Shown: positions 27,291 to 39,125 of the stretch, in pieces | Numbering within the stretch: the first letter of the stretch is position 1 | How the letters are laid out: each line of letters starts with the position of its first letter | Source of the DNA: Eulemur rufifrons | Lineage: Eukaryota; Chordata; Mammalia; Primates; Lemuridae | Reading direction: 5' to 3' | DNA length: 64,000 nucleotides | Assembly: GCF_041146395.1 (NCBI RefSeq) | Contig: NC_090989.1 | Coordinates: forward strand, 247,184,843-247,248,842 | The notes under the pieces: generated by a model | Databases searched by the model: none | Seen by the model: the letters and a program-made list of their open reading frames with translations, nothing else | Told to the model about the DNA's origin: nothing | Position numbers and translations under genes: made by a program

Positions 27291-28321
27291 GCATTACCTT
27301 CCTTTCATTCTCTTAAAGATTCAGTACTTAGAATCTCTATTCCTATACCATTTACTTTGCCTGATCTGCTATGTCCAGCTCCAAGTTCCCTCTATAAAAT
27401 AATTAACCCATCTGAAGTGATTTAAAATTCATTTAGCTTATCTAGACTGGATTCAGTTTTCTCACAGCTGCTGAAAAATAAATTCATATACAGGTCAAAT
27501 TGTACAAGGAGAACTCACAATCAGAGGTTGTGGGAGGGATTGCTGTATTCAACATCATGCCTCTGCTCTGAATTAAGAAATGTAGAAAAGACACAAATAT
27601 TGTTATGATTCATAATGCTGTTTTCCCTCTTTCTAGGCAAATAAAATTAGGCTTTGTGGCTGGGAAGAAGTTATGTGCAGCTTAAGTAAAATTATGAAGC
27701 AGGAGAAAATAGAGTGAACAAAAGATAAATATTCAAAATACAATCTTGCCCTGGAAGTCTCAAATGTACTCAAACCTCTATGAATTGTGTTGGTTTCCAT
27801 AAAAATACAGGATACGATAACAGACAAATATATGTGCATGTGCTTCATTAGCATACCTTTCCAGATAACTGGAACTAGGCTTAGCCACAGATTCAGAGAA
27901 GGCAAAGGAAAATGGACCTAGGGAGAAAAGGTGGATGACAGTTTGGATTTATTAGGGAAACCTGGATATCCTTGACAACTCTGTGGACTTTATTTTTAAT
28001 GAAACAACACAATTCAATATATATCTTCTTACAGAACATCATTAATAAAATACTACAGTTCTGGGCCTTCTGGGAACTCAAACATGATAGCAGCAGATAA
28101 TTGCCTTTGAGAGGAATATCAACAAGCATGGAATCTTTTTTTCCATCTCAGTTAGACTTTAATATTGGAAGGAAACATTGCACATAGCACATCGATGGCT
28201 TATATCTCTCTGCCTGCCTGAGGATCACTTGTTAGCAAAGATTTGATGAGGTACAGTATATCTCTCGTTTAAAGGGAAAGAATATACAATGTTCATACAG
28301 AGATCAAGAACTGCCCAAGTA
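27291..28321. other. Non-coding DNA, unassigned
   Basis: No gene or named repeat. The minus-strand 90- and 78-codon frames carry no motif. Confidence 0.4.
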
Positions 28322-28622
28322 GGCCGGCATGGTGGCTCAAGCCTGTAATCCTAGCACTGTGGGAGGCCTAGGCAGGAGGATCACTTGAGCTCAGGAGCTG
28401 GAGACCAGCCTGAGCAAGAGAGAGACCCTGTCTCTACCAAAAATAGAAAAAATTAGCCAGGCATAGTGGCACGCACCTGTAGTCCCAGCTACTAGGGATA
28501 CTGAGGCAGGAGGATTGCTTGAGCTCAACAGGAGTTGGAGGTTTCAGTGAGCTATGATGATGCCACTGCATTCTACCTGGGTGACAGAGTGAGACACTGT
28601 CTCGAAAAAAGAAAAAAAAAAA
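28322..28622 (+). mobile_element. Alu SINE
   Basis: A full dimeric Alu in sense orientation, from GGCCGGCATGGTGGCTCA to 'gacactgtctcgaaaaaagaaaaaaaaaaa'. The 83-codon minus-strand frame over it is Alu antisense. No clear TSD. Confidence 0.93.
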
Positions 28623-29335
28623 GTCCAAATTTATCATGCTGAATCTGGCTGTGCCTTTTGACATTAATGTGCACACGAGAGGCAAGCATTTGCTACTAGG
28701 AGCCTAATTGCCTAAGAAAGAGAAACTCCTGTCTGTGTGTATGTGAATGTGTGTGTGTTTACTCCGTTTTCCTTTGCTTCATATTTCCTTAAAACTGCAC
28801 ATATTCTCTTCCCACTCAGAGCAAGTGACGACATATATTTTAAATAAATATGAAGAAAGAGCAGACAATACACAATCCAATGAATAATTCTAAAGATAGA
28901 GGTGATATGTCATTTCAGTAAGAGATGACAGGGTATATGAATCTTTAAAACTTACTATAATGTTTTCAACTAATAAAAAGTAAACTTTAATAGTCTCTGG
29001 AAACAATCATAGCTCTTCACCTCAATTAATAGAGCAATACTTTGTGTGGTATATGAGAATTTCTGTCCTACATTTTTTAAATATGGGACTTCTAATTTAA
29101 AAAAGAAAAACAAACTATTCTAGATAGGCTCCTTATAAGGTAGGTAGGTGTTTCTTAGAATAATTCATGAGCATGAATATGTAAAAAAAATTCTTAACAA
29201 AATAATTACTTTGGTTTTAACAAAGACACAAGGAAACATGAAATACTTATATTTTATATGGGAATAAAAAGGATATCAAGTAAGTTTTGATTCTACAATG
29301 TGTTTAAATATTTTTTGTTATTTTATTTTATTCAT
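28623..29335. other. AT-rich non-coding DNA
   Basis: Nothing recognised except a short TG-rich stretch near 28732-28760. Confidence 0.45.
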
Positions 29336-29992
29336 TTAAAAATTTTTTTTTTATTTCAGCATATTACGGGGGTATAAATGTTTAGATTATGTATATTGCC
29401 TTTGCCCCACCTGAGTCAGAGCTTCAAGTGTGTCCATCCCCCAGGTGGTGCTCACCGCACCCATTAGGTGTGAATATACTCATCCCCTCCTCCCCACTCT
29501 CATCTGCCTGACACCCCATGAATGTTATTACTATGTGTGCACTTAAGTGTTGATCAGTTAATACCAATTTGATGGTGAGTACATTTGGTGCTTGTTTTTC
29601 TATTTTTGTGATACTTCACCTAGTAGAATGGGTTCCAGCTCTATCCAGGATAATACAAGAGGTGCTATATCACTGTTGTTTTTTGTGGCTGAGTAGAACT
29701 CCATGGTATACATATACTACATTTTATTAATCCACTCATGTATTGATGGGCACCTGGGTTGGTCCACATTTTGCAGTTATGAATTGTGCTGCTATAAATA
29801 TTCTAGTGCAGATGTCTTTTTTATAGAATGTCTTTTGTCCTTTGGGTAGATGCCCAGTAATGGGATTGCTGGATCAAATGGTAGTTCTACTTGTAGCTCT
29901 CTGAGGTGTCTCCATATGACTTTCCACAGAGGTTGTACTAGTTTGCAGTCCCACCAGCAGTGCTGAATATTCCTATCTCTCCTCATCCACTT
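29336..29992 (-). mobile_element. 5'-truncated L1 3' end, strepsirrhine-type tail
   Basis: Read from the minus strand, this is the end of L1 ORF2, then a 3' UTR ending 'cgtaatatgctgaaataaa' plus an A-rich tail. The last 64 codons of ORF2 are still open (29792-29986, with [17 protein letters not shown]). The 3' UTR resembles that of the L1 at 7.6-14.7 kb, including a 'cacacttgaagctctgactcaggtg' type block. The element is truncated 5' inside ORF2 and is younger in appearance than most L1 fragments here. Confidence 0.88.
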
Positions 29993-30039
29993 TCTAAATG
30001 TTTTAAATCATGTATTGAAGATATAGTAAGAATGTTTGT

Positions 30040-30720
30040 AAATGTATTAGAGATAAAGAATTACAGTATAATGAACACTGTGTACCTAATACAGGTGACC
30101 AATGTAACCAATAGAACATGCCCATCACCTTTAAGGTCCTTATGGGTCCATCACTAGTATCAGCCACTACCCTTCCCCACGAAAGGTACCCACTGAATTT
30201 AGTGTTTTATCATTGTCTGACTGTTCTTTATAGTTTTACTGCAATGGTTAATAACCTCAAGTATCCTACTTCACATGTTTTTAAAGTTTTATAGCTAGAC
30301 TTGCTTTATTCTCTTTGTGTTATGCCCCCAAGACAGAATAATTTTATATGCAACTATGGCTTATTCATTCTCATTAAGGTATAGAATCCCATTATGTGAA
30401 TATATCACATTTTCCCCTCTCTGTTCAACTGTTGATAGACATTTGGGATTTTCCTGCCATTTTGCTATTATAAACATTGTTGCTGTTAACATTTATGCAT
30501 GTGTCTCCCAGTTCAGAAATCCTGAGGCACATAAGTAAGAATTTCCTTTCGTTTTATACCTAGGAGTAGAATGGCTGAGCCATAGGGTCTGCTTCTTTTG
30601 TTCGACTTTACTATAATATGGCAATGTGGTTTCCAAATCTTTTTATTTAAATCATGGATGTTTTAACAATTTTATTTGTTCTACATCTTTGCCAAAACTT
30701 GATATAAGACTTTCAATGCT
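30040..30720 (-). repeat. Ancient L1/HAL1-type 3' region
   Basis: 'tagtatcagccactaccc', 'ttcattctcattaaggtatagaatcccattatgtgaatatatcac', 'caactgttgatagacatttgggattttcc' and 'cctaggagtagaatggctgagccatagggt' are the reverse complement of an old mammalian L1/HAL1 3' section. It is heavily diverged. Confidence 0.65.
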
Positions 30721-30957
30721 TGCCAGTACTGTATCTAACTCTTGATTTTAATGTGGTATCTCTCTGTTTATTAATGAGGTTGATAATACTTGATTCCTCA
30801 TCTGTGATATGCCTATTTAAGGTACTTCCTTGTGTATTTCATGGGTTTTGACTCTAAGCTCTTATTCCTTGAAGTTTTATCAGCAGGAATTCTTTGATGC
30901 CTGGGACAAATGTGGATTCAACCAGATATAATTTGTATTTTCTCCTGTCATGCATTT

Positions 30958-30997
30958 AGAAACTTTATAAAGTTTCTAGAAACTTTATAAAGTTTCA
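30958..30997. repeat. Tandem pair of a 20-bp perfect palindrome
   Basis: AGAAACTTTATAAAGTTTCT at 30958-30977 is identical to its own reverse complement. It is repeated immediately at 30978-30997 with one change at the last base. The array is therefore both a direct and an inverted repeat. Confidence 0.95.
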
Positions 30998-32165
30998 AAC
31001 TGCAGCAACTTTAAATATTTTACTTGAGGGCTTGTTTGGATACCCCCAGTAGAATGAATTTAGGCCACAAACCACACATGAGGGCCTGCCTGTGGATATT
31101 AAAATTACTGTGATTTTTTTTTTCTCCACTCAGTGTCAAGGTTCCAGAATGGCCATTATTTTTTTGGGTAAACTGGAGTGTAGCCAGTTTATTTGTAATT
31201 TACCTTAAAATGTAGGTGCAGCCCTTTATGTTCTCAGATTCCTGGGCTTGTCTTCCTCAGACTCTCACCTTACAGCAGGCTTAGGTGATTTTTATCTAAA
31301 GCAGTTATGTTATTCTAACAAAAATATTAAATTGCAAAACATATGAACTGTTCCTTTATGTTCATAAAATTATGTATCATACATGCTGCTTATCAAGATA
31401 TCTAAGAAGAACTACATCATAAATACAAATAATCTTTATTTTTTGTCTCTAAATATTACTTTACAATTTCAGAGATTTCTAACCATAGATTGGAAGCTAG
31501 ATATCAGAGTTTTAAAGTTTTCCCTAGTTGACATTCTTCAACTCTCTTGACCTGGCTGGATTGGATTCCCACCTTCCACAAAGGTTTGATGACCACAGCA
31601 CGGAGGCATCATTCATACTTACCCAGGGCCTCTAAGCATCAGTATCCCTAAATTTCTGCTCCATTTCCTAGAGGATTCCACAGTCAGCTCCACTCAGTGC
31701 CACATCACCCAGCAGGGAGCCTAGTCATCTTCCTAGAAAACCAGCAAACCGAGCACCTCAGCTTGCCACAGTAAAAAAGAAAACTTTACTTTTCATAAAT
31801 GCATCCAAAACTTTGCAATCAGAAAATCTAGGAACTATTTTAAATTCAATAGATATCTAAGATTTTATTGCGTAGTTGAATAATATTTTCATTTTGAATT
31901 ACATATAGAAGGCATCATAAATTTCTGATTTGAGAGGAAATGAAGTTTTAATCTAGCCCTGGCACCATGCCATTCCATGCCTTCTTTTCTCTCTTATTCT
32001 GCCAGGGTTTGGACCATTGCTCAATTGCCCTGAGTTAATTTGATAAATCACACTGAAAATATCTTTTGTAATCTGGAAAAATGTATATCTGTAACTGAGC
32101 AATCTGTTTTCTCTATAGTATCAAACTCAGTTTTTAAAGCTTGAAGAGCCATTATACCGATAATA
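30998..32165. other. Non-coding DNA, unassigned
   Basis: No gene or named repeat recognised. Confidence 0.4.
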
Positions 32166-32169
32166 GTTA

Positions 32170-32330
32170 CCAATTTTTTCCAGTGTCTACTATTTGCCGG
32201 ACAATCTGCAAGTGTTTTGCATACATTTTCTCTAATCCTTACAACTCTTCATGATGGCCCAAGATTGCCCAAGTAGGAAGTGCCTGGGCTGTATTCTACC
32301 TCAAGTCACTGTTTCCACAATTTCTGCCTT
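32170..32330 (+). repeat. MIR-like relic
   Basis: 'ctactatttgccggacaatctgcaagtgttttgcatacattttctctaatccttacaactc' resembles the MIR 5' core. Confidence 0.5.
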
Positions 32331-33284
32331 ACACCGTATAATGCTTACACTCATTGTGACCAAATAGCCTTCCCATTGTCTAAATCCAGCAGGTAATTAC
32401 AAAATTAAACTATTTCTTTTAGCAAAAACAGATTTGGAATTGTTTGGCAAATAATAAAGGAAGAACTTTTTACTATTAAATCTTAATCAATATCTATGCA
32501 TTATGAGTGTTTACCCTGAAGTCTTGTATTATTTAATAATTACCTAGCTAAATCACTTTATGTATCAGTTTATCAAGCCCGGAATAAAGAAATGGCATAA
32601 CCGATATTTTCAGCTTTGGTGTTTATTAACAGCTTCCACTGCTTTCGTGCTATTAAAGTGCCGACATATGTACCTAGAATAAAAATGGGTTTACTTTGAA
32701 TGCCACATAAATGAAGGAAGAAAAATAAACCTTCAGAATGGAGTTTATGATCACAGTCCTGGCAGACCTTGCTATATACCTAAGTCTGCCATCTCCTAAA
32801 CTTTCCTAGGTTCCAGTTTCCTCCCTATAAAATGGGGATAATACACATTTGACTTCTCTCAAGTAGAGATTGTTTCATGAAGACATGAATGCAGAGCAAT
32901 TTGGCTTCTTCAGAGCTCAGAATTTTATAAACAAAAGACATTATCATGATGCTTTTGTTGTTATTCTGTTGTGTTATAAAACCTCTCAAATGCAGCCACA
33001 GCATGGGAAAAAAAAAAATCCAACCTAGCACATCATTGAAAAAGCTTTTATCTTTTTTTACTTTTCTCCCTTAGCAGCAGTAGTTTTAAAAAATTCTGAC
33101 ATACTTGACAATTCAGAGAGAACGATTGTTACGGATGCAAAAGTTCTCTCTATGCAAGTACCGATCCAATAACATGTGACTCCCAGACATGTAAAACCAC
33201 TAAAACATGCAGGTGATTGTTAGAATAATTCTTATTCATCTCTAGTTTGCTTGCTTATAGACCCATTAACTTAAATCTAGTTTT
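32331..33284. other. AT-rich non-coding DNA
   Basis: Nothing recognisable. Confidence 0.4.
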
Positions 33285-33460
33285 ATTTTTAAATCAACTT
33301 TATTTTGGTATAATTCAATTCACACAGTTTGACCGTAAAATTCAATGAACTGTGACAAATTTATAAATCCAAACAATAACCACCACACTGATCAAGATAG
33401 GATATTTTCATCTCATCAGAAAGTTTCCTCATGCCTCTTTGCATAGACTCAGTTTTAAAT
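33285..33460 (-). repeat. Older L1 3' UTR fragment
   Basis: 'tcaactttattttggtataattcaattcacacagtttgaccgtaaaattcaatgaactgtgacaaatttataaatcc..accaccacactgatcaagatagg..agaaagtttcctcatgcctctttgca' is the reverse complement of the older L1 3' UTR. Confidence 0.75.
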
Positions 33461-33599
33461 TATTGGAAATTAGATCTTATATTTAAGTTGGTGGCATTAT
33501 CTTTGATTCAAAACTCCAGTACCTGGATTCCTATGCAGGGCATGGAAATTGGGGCAGTGGAAAGCATCCATAATTCTCTTACTCTGTTATGAGTTATTA

Positions 33600-33703
33600 T
33601 TTCCTCACAAAGGCCTTCCCTGTCCGAAGGCTTTATTATTCTCTCTTTTTGTGCCCTGTTTTTCCTCTTTATCCTTGTTGCAATTTTCATTTATGTATTT
33701 ATT

Positions 33704-33734
<31 letters not shown>

Positions 33735-33888
33735 TTATTTTAAGGTCTACTTCATTCACTGGACTTGAGACCTTCCAGAATTAGGAAACATTTTTTCTAT
33801 TGCTGATGCTCTCTTAATTAATGCATGACACTTCCTTGGCACATGGAGGATTTTGATAATTATTTTTTGAATATACTAATAAGTACCT
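33600..33888 (+). repeat. L2 LINE 3' end containing a (TG)n microsatellite
   Basis: 'aggccttccctgtccgaagg', 'tttatgtatttattt' and, after the repeat, 'ggacttgagaccttccagaattagg..ttgctgatgctctc..acttccttggcacatggaggattttgataatt' follow the L2 3' end in sense orientation. A (TG)n run lies at 33704-33730. Confidence 0.6.
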
Positions 33889-33995
33889 GATTCATTTATA
33901 CAACATTATTAAGCACCTACTCTAGGCAGGTGGACTCCATTATACAGGGATCTAAGGGTGAAAAATAATTCTTAATAAGGAGACCCTAATTTTAC
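33889..33995 (-). repeat. L2 LINE 3' end
   Basis: 'attcatttatacaacattattaagcacctactctaggcagg' is the reverse-complement L2 terminus. It lies head-to-head with the preceding L2. Confidence 0.5.
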
Positions 33996-34139
33996 GTTGA
34001 ATCTGCAATTATATGCTTACAAAACAACACCTTGGCTATTACCAGCTTTAGTCAGCTAAGCTTTTTTCCACTTTTAATTAGGATCAAATTGTCAATATAC
34101 ATGAGGGAGAGAAGGCTGCTTCTTGAGAAAAAGTATACA

Positions 34140-34290
34140 TTCAGCATGTTAACACTGGCTTTGGAGGTAGACACTCCTGGGTCCTGTCAGTGCTATTCAT
34201 TAGTTGTTTGCTCACTTAAGAGTCATGTAACTTCTCTGAGCTGTAATACACACATTATTAGTAGAGAAGAAATAATAGTTCCAGCCTTAT
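34140..34290 (+). repeat. MIR-like relic
   Basis: 'gctttggaggtagacactcctgggtcctgtcagtgctattcattagttgtttgctcacttaag' and 'gtaacttctctgagct' match the MIR body. Confidence 0.6.
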
Positions 34291-34964
34291 CTGGATGATG
34301 TTAAGCTTAAATGGAAGGATGCATAGGACAAGGTATGGGGGAGGGAAGGGCACACGGGGCTTCCATGCCCTCTTGGGTCAAGCCACCCTCCCAACACCTG
34401 GATGTGTTCATCAAAAATCACTATTCTAGGTTCTAGCTTCTCATCTCCTTTGGAGAGGTCAATGGGTGTGGCTAAAAGTTCTAATCCTCTAATCACATGG
34501 TCTTTCTGGTGACCAGCCCCATCCTGAGCTATCCAGGGGTCCTAAGTCACCTTGTTAGTGTAAACTCTGGTGTGTTCTAAAGAGGCTTGTTATGAATAAC
34601 TAAAGAGAGCCTTGTCACTTAGGAAACTCCAAGGGTTTTAGGAGCTCTGTGCCAGGAACTAGGAACAAAGACCAAAAGTATTTCTTATTATATGACAGTA
34701 GTTTAATAAGTTATTTTTTTCAACTCTAAATGTAGGAAATACCACACCATTCCCAAAAGTAGGGCTGTGAATGGTGTTGAGGGTGCATATATCCTTAGGA
34801 AGAATCTTAATTTTTATAGCAACCTTGTCAGAAAGATGTTTGACTAATGAATCTCTCAAAAAGTCTCTTAGAGAATTTAAACCTTGCCTGAAATCAACAG
34901 CCAGTGAGTAGCTGGGCTATTTGAATTCAAGACAGTCTACTCCAGTGTTTACTTTCTTTTAATA
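34291..34964. other. Non-coding DNA, unassigned
   Basis: No gene or named repeat recognised. Confidence 0.4.
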
Positions 34965-35088
34965 AAAGTATTTTTTATATCTGTCCTGTGCCTACTATGT
35001 GGGAGTTATTCCATGCCCTGGAGACACAGCAGAGAACAAAGCACAAACATTGCCCTCATGGAGCTCTGATTCTAGAATACAGACCAAG
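34965..35088 (-). repeat. L2 LINE 3' end
   Basis: 'ctgtgcctactatgtgggagttattccatgccctggagacacagcagagaacaaagcacaaacattgccctcatggagctctgattctag' is a clear reverse-complement L2 3' end. Confidence 0.8.
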
Positions 35089-35268
35089 CTCATCAACATT
35101 TGGCAAGCATATTTTCTATTAACTCATTAAGTCCTTACAGTCCCTTTTCAGCAAGGAAAATGAGGCTGAAAGAGGTTACTGAGCTAGTAAACTGAATTGA
35201 ACAGCCAGAACTGAAGCCTGCCTCTGCATCTTCTGATGCAAGATCTAGCATTCTACTGATTGCAAAAT
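35089..35268 (+). repeat. MIR SINE
   Basis: 'agcaaggaaaatgaggctgaaagaggttactgagctagtaaactg..cagccagaactgaagcctgcctctgc..gatctagcattctactg' matches the MIR 3' half. It sits directly against the L2. Confidence 0.75.
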
Positions 35269-37990
35269 CAACAGAAACTTCAAATTTTATCCTTAATGCA
35301 GGAGAGGCGGTAGTTATGGTAACAGTAATATAGTGAACTACAGCGAAAGACCAAACATTTATATTTAGATGGGAATGGGGGGTTATAGAGTTGGTAACAA
35401 AAGGTATATAAATAGCTACAGGGTGGAATGCAAGGCAAGACCAACTGTCAGATACTGACATCAGGCCTTACTATGTGAAAGACATCAGCCTGACTTCCCA
35501 CCTCCAGCAACATCATCTCTCTGCTTGATGGGTTTCTTTAGAGTTTTCTCTGTCCCAGTGTAGTAAGGCAGGCCAAAGTTGCCAGAGAATTAACGTCGGA
35601 CTGTTCTCCCAAACAGCCATCAAGGAATGATTGATGGGAGTTAGGGTATAAATGTCCTTTGCCCCTTAGGTGGGATGACTCTGAGAAAAGCATTCCCATA
35701 CTGGCTGCCATTGTACCCAAACAGGATTCATCTCTAGTTACTGAAAGTGAAAAATTTGTTGGTAACCTTTTCTGCCTTTTTTTGTTTATCCCTTGTCTCA
35801 CTCCTCTATCAATGTTTCTTGGGATTAATTTATACCAGAGTCTCTGACTGGGGGAACCAGGACTAACAGCAACTGATTAGCTCAAGTAAAGATGCCCAGT
35901 CAGTAGCCTTAGAATTAAAGGTTTGGTATCAAAGCCCTATCTAGTATATCCCAAAATTTCTTGCCAATGGAGTGTTTCACTCTGCAGAAAGGCTATGAAC
36001 CATAGTCTGCTGGGCCTTTTTCTGTTTAAGGTCTTTGCTGTTAGTACTTTCTAATTCTGAATTCTCTCAGGCATATGAAATGTAGTTTCTGCTTACAAAT
36101 CCAGTGGGGATTGTTTCTTCCATCACTCAAACAGAATCAGATCACAGCGAAGAATGCCTTCTCTTCCTTCCTTCCCCACTACCCTCACTACTAATGTTCT
36201 TTCTTCTCAACCTCTTCCTTCCTCCCTTCCTGCCCTCCTCTTTTCCTTACTCCATCATTTTCTTCCTTCCTTCCTTTCTTCCAACAATAAAGATAATCAT
36301 ATCTAAATCCTAGCCTTTTTGCAAGAAGGTATTTCTTTTGTTAAGAAGGTAGGCATATACAAGGTAGCTGATTAATCTTTCCTCCCTTGATGTCTTTCTT
36401 GTCTTTTCTAAACCTCTCAGAAGATTTATGGGGCTATGTAGAGGTACCAGGTAAGAAAAAAATTATTAGTTTTAAGCTGTAACTAGAGCTCCTTTTTATT
36501 ACTCAACACTATACACATAGATTCTTATTAAGAAAGAAAATCCTCTGTGAAGGAAATAATCCATTTCATTTTCCAAATGAGCACAGTGTAGCTAACAGAA
36601 AAATCAGAATTAACAATAGAATTCCCAGTCAAAACCCCTTGTCATTTCCTTCCTTAGTAAAATGAACACAAGTGGAGAGAGTATTAATTTCATTATAAGG
36701 TAGAAGAACTAAACTTGCCCCATCTTTTTGTATTTAACTCCCATTTGGCATTAGGCCACCGCTATCTCATTCATTAGATTATCAGACCTCAAACAACCAC
36801 CTATCTTGGCACTTGACAACAAAACTTAGACATTCTTATTTTATTAAAACACAGAGAATCATTGGCATAGGAAACAAAATTAATCAGTAATTCATAGTTC
36901 AGTCCCAGCCCACCATTAAAACTGATAAATGTCCACATTTGAAATAAGCTAATGAAAGCCCTTTCCTTTTATTCCTGGACGTAATCTCTATGATCATAAA
37001 TCAAGATAAAACAGGCCACCTATGTGCTGGTAAGAAGCAAAGGAGGTAACAAAAGTAAAAAATGCAAATAACAATATATTAATGAAAACTTTCATCAATT
37101 AAATTCAACATGAGATATGCTGGAAAGTGTCATTTTATTGTGATATTACTCACCCAAACACTGTTATTCTGTCTTTTTTTCAATGCCAACATATTAGAGA
37201 TTTAGAAGAAAGAAAATGCATTCATTGCCAAGAAGATGAATATTGTTGCATAAAGTAGACTTCAAAAGCATTTCCATTATGATACTGAAGCAAAGATATG
37301 GAAGTAAAGCCACAATAACAGGAGTAAAACAAAACTCAGGGCCTTGCTGTTCAAAGTGGTATTCCTGGTCTTCTGGGTGTACGGTATGGCAGGGGACAGG
37401 CAAGTCAGTGGACAAAGCTGGCCCATGCTCTTGGAATGTCAATTTTATCCAGTGGTAAATAATTTACAGTATTACTTATATATTTAAATAAACACAGATA
37501 TAGTGTAAAGTCAAATGCAAAATTTTCATAACTTCTAAAGAGAAACATTAACATTCAGATAAGTTTCATAAGTGCAGTTGGTCCATTTTGCTGTTGCCGA
37601 GACCTCTACCAGGGTAAGTATACTGTCTTTGGGCATTCGGAATACTTTTCTTGGAAGTAAAGCACTTATTGAACTTGGTTATTAGTTAGTGGCTGTAGAA
37701 ATTTCAACAAACTTTTTCTCTTTGCAAGTAAAAATTAATATTAGATCTTAAATTCGGCCTTTTGGTCTTCAATATTTAGATTTGTTTGGTAAAACCAGAA
37801 ATGTGCCTTGCAACAGATTCCCCTGGGTCAGTTAAAAAAAAAGTTAAAAACTGGTGTGTCCATTGGACAGGAGACTGGGAAAAGGGTCAATTAACTACCA
37901 TTATTCACACTGAGTTCTGGTTCATCCTATCCAGCTAGTTATGTGGCACCTCACTTCTGGGACTCCAATTCCTCTCTGCAAAATGTGGTA
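35269..37990. other. Non-coding DNA with a CTTCC-rich tract
   Basis: No gene is supportable. A polypyrimidine tract of CTTCC-like units lies at about 36150-36290. The 35.48-35.86 kb part looks like it may be an old LTR-type repeat, but I cannot name it. Confidence 0.4.
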
Positions 37991-37994
37991 GGTT

Positions 37995-38105
37995 ATTTAT
38001 TTAACAGACACTTATAAAGGAATTACCAGGTGCCGAATGTTGTACTAAGCACTTTGCATGTATTGTCTCATGTAATCTTTATGGCAATGGTCTGAGTAAT
38101 AACTG
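37995..38105 (+). repeat. MIR/L2-like relic
   Basis: 'aacagacacttataaaggaattaccaggtgccgaatgttgtactaagcactttgcatgtattgtctcatgtaatctttatggcaatgg' resembles the MIR core. Confidence 0.65.
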
Positions 38106-38810
38106 CTGAGAATAATATGCAATGTAAATCCGAGTAAGGAAATAGGGATAGATAGAACTATTTTAGTCTAGTCAGAATATTTTATTATTTTATTCAATAT
38201 TTTATGCATTATATTGGAAGCTGACTATTTTGGATAGGAAGCAATATTTCAGTAGTCCTGACTAAATTAAAGGGTCATCTAGGTAATTATCTGAGAGAGC
38301 AATATTTCAGGCAGACAGACCTGCAAGTGCTCTGAGATGGAAACATGCTTGAGATATTGAGAACTAGCAAGTTGACCAGCTTCCTAGAGAGAAGCTAGTA
38401 CAGAGAAGAGGAGTGTGAGGTCAAATCAGAGAGGAAAAGAGTTTGGGTTCACTTCATATATGATGGAAAACCACACCAATTCATTATTCTCTAAGCTGAT
38501 TTTGCAAGCATTTTTGAATCCAGTCTACTCTTTTACCTTAACAAAATAAGAATCTATATGTAAAAAGATTTCATGCTTTTAAAAATGCCCTGGGCCCATT
38601 ATCTTTGCTTATGCATTCTTCTCAGGGATGTTTGTATGACCAGTAACTCATTGTACTTCCTTCCTCACGATGCTAGACTTAATTTTCTAATAAGAGTTCT
38701 ATCATTTGGCATATAATGAATCTTTATAATGTCTAACTAAGGTAGCAAAAGTAGAATAGGATCCATATCCTTTAAGATCATCTTGAGAGAATAAGATATA
38801 TAAAAATAAA

Positions 38811-39125
38811 AACATTTATTTTTAATTGACATAAAATTGTATTGTATGTATTTATCATGTACAGCATGATGTTTTGAAGTATATGTACATCGTGGTATGG
38901 GTAAGTCTAGCTAATTAACAAATGTATTACCTCACATAGTTATCATTTTTGTGGTGAGAACATTTAACATCCACTGTCTTAGTATTTTTCCAGAATACAT
39001 TTCATTGTCATCAACCATAGACACCATGCTGTACAATAGCTCTCTGTTGAACTTATTCCTCCTATCTAATGCTAAATATGTATTCTTTTACCAACATGTC
39101 CCTAAGCCCTGTGACCTTTGTACCC
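38811..39125 (-). repeat. Older L1 3' UTR fragment (L1MA/L1MB type)
   Basis: 'aattgacataaaattgtattgtatgtatttatcatgtacagcatgatgttttgaagtatatgtac', 'ctagctaattaacaaatgtattacctcacatagttatcatttttgtggtgagaaca' and 'accatgctgtacaatagctctctgttgaacttattcctcctatctaa' are the reverse complement of a well-known L1 3' UTR. Confidence 0.88.
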
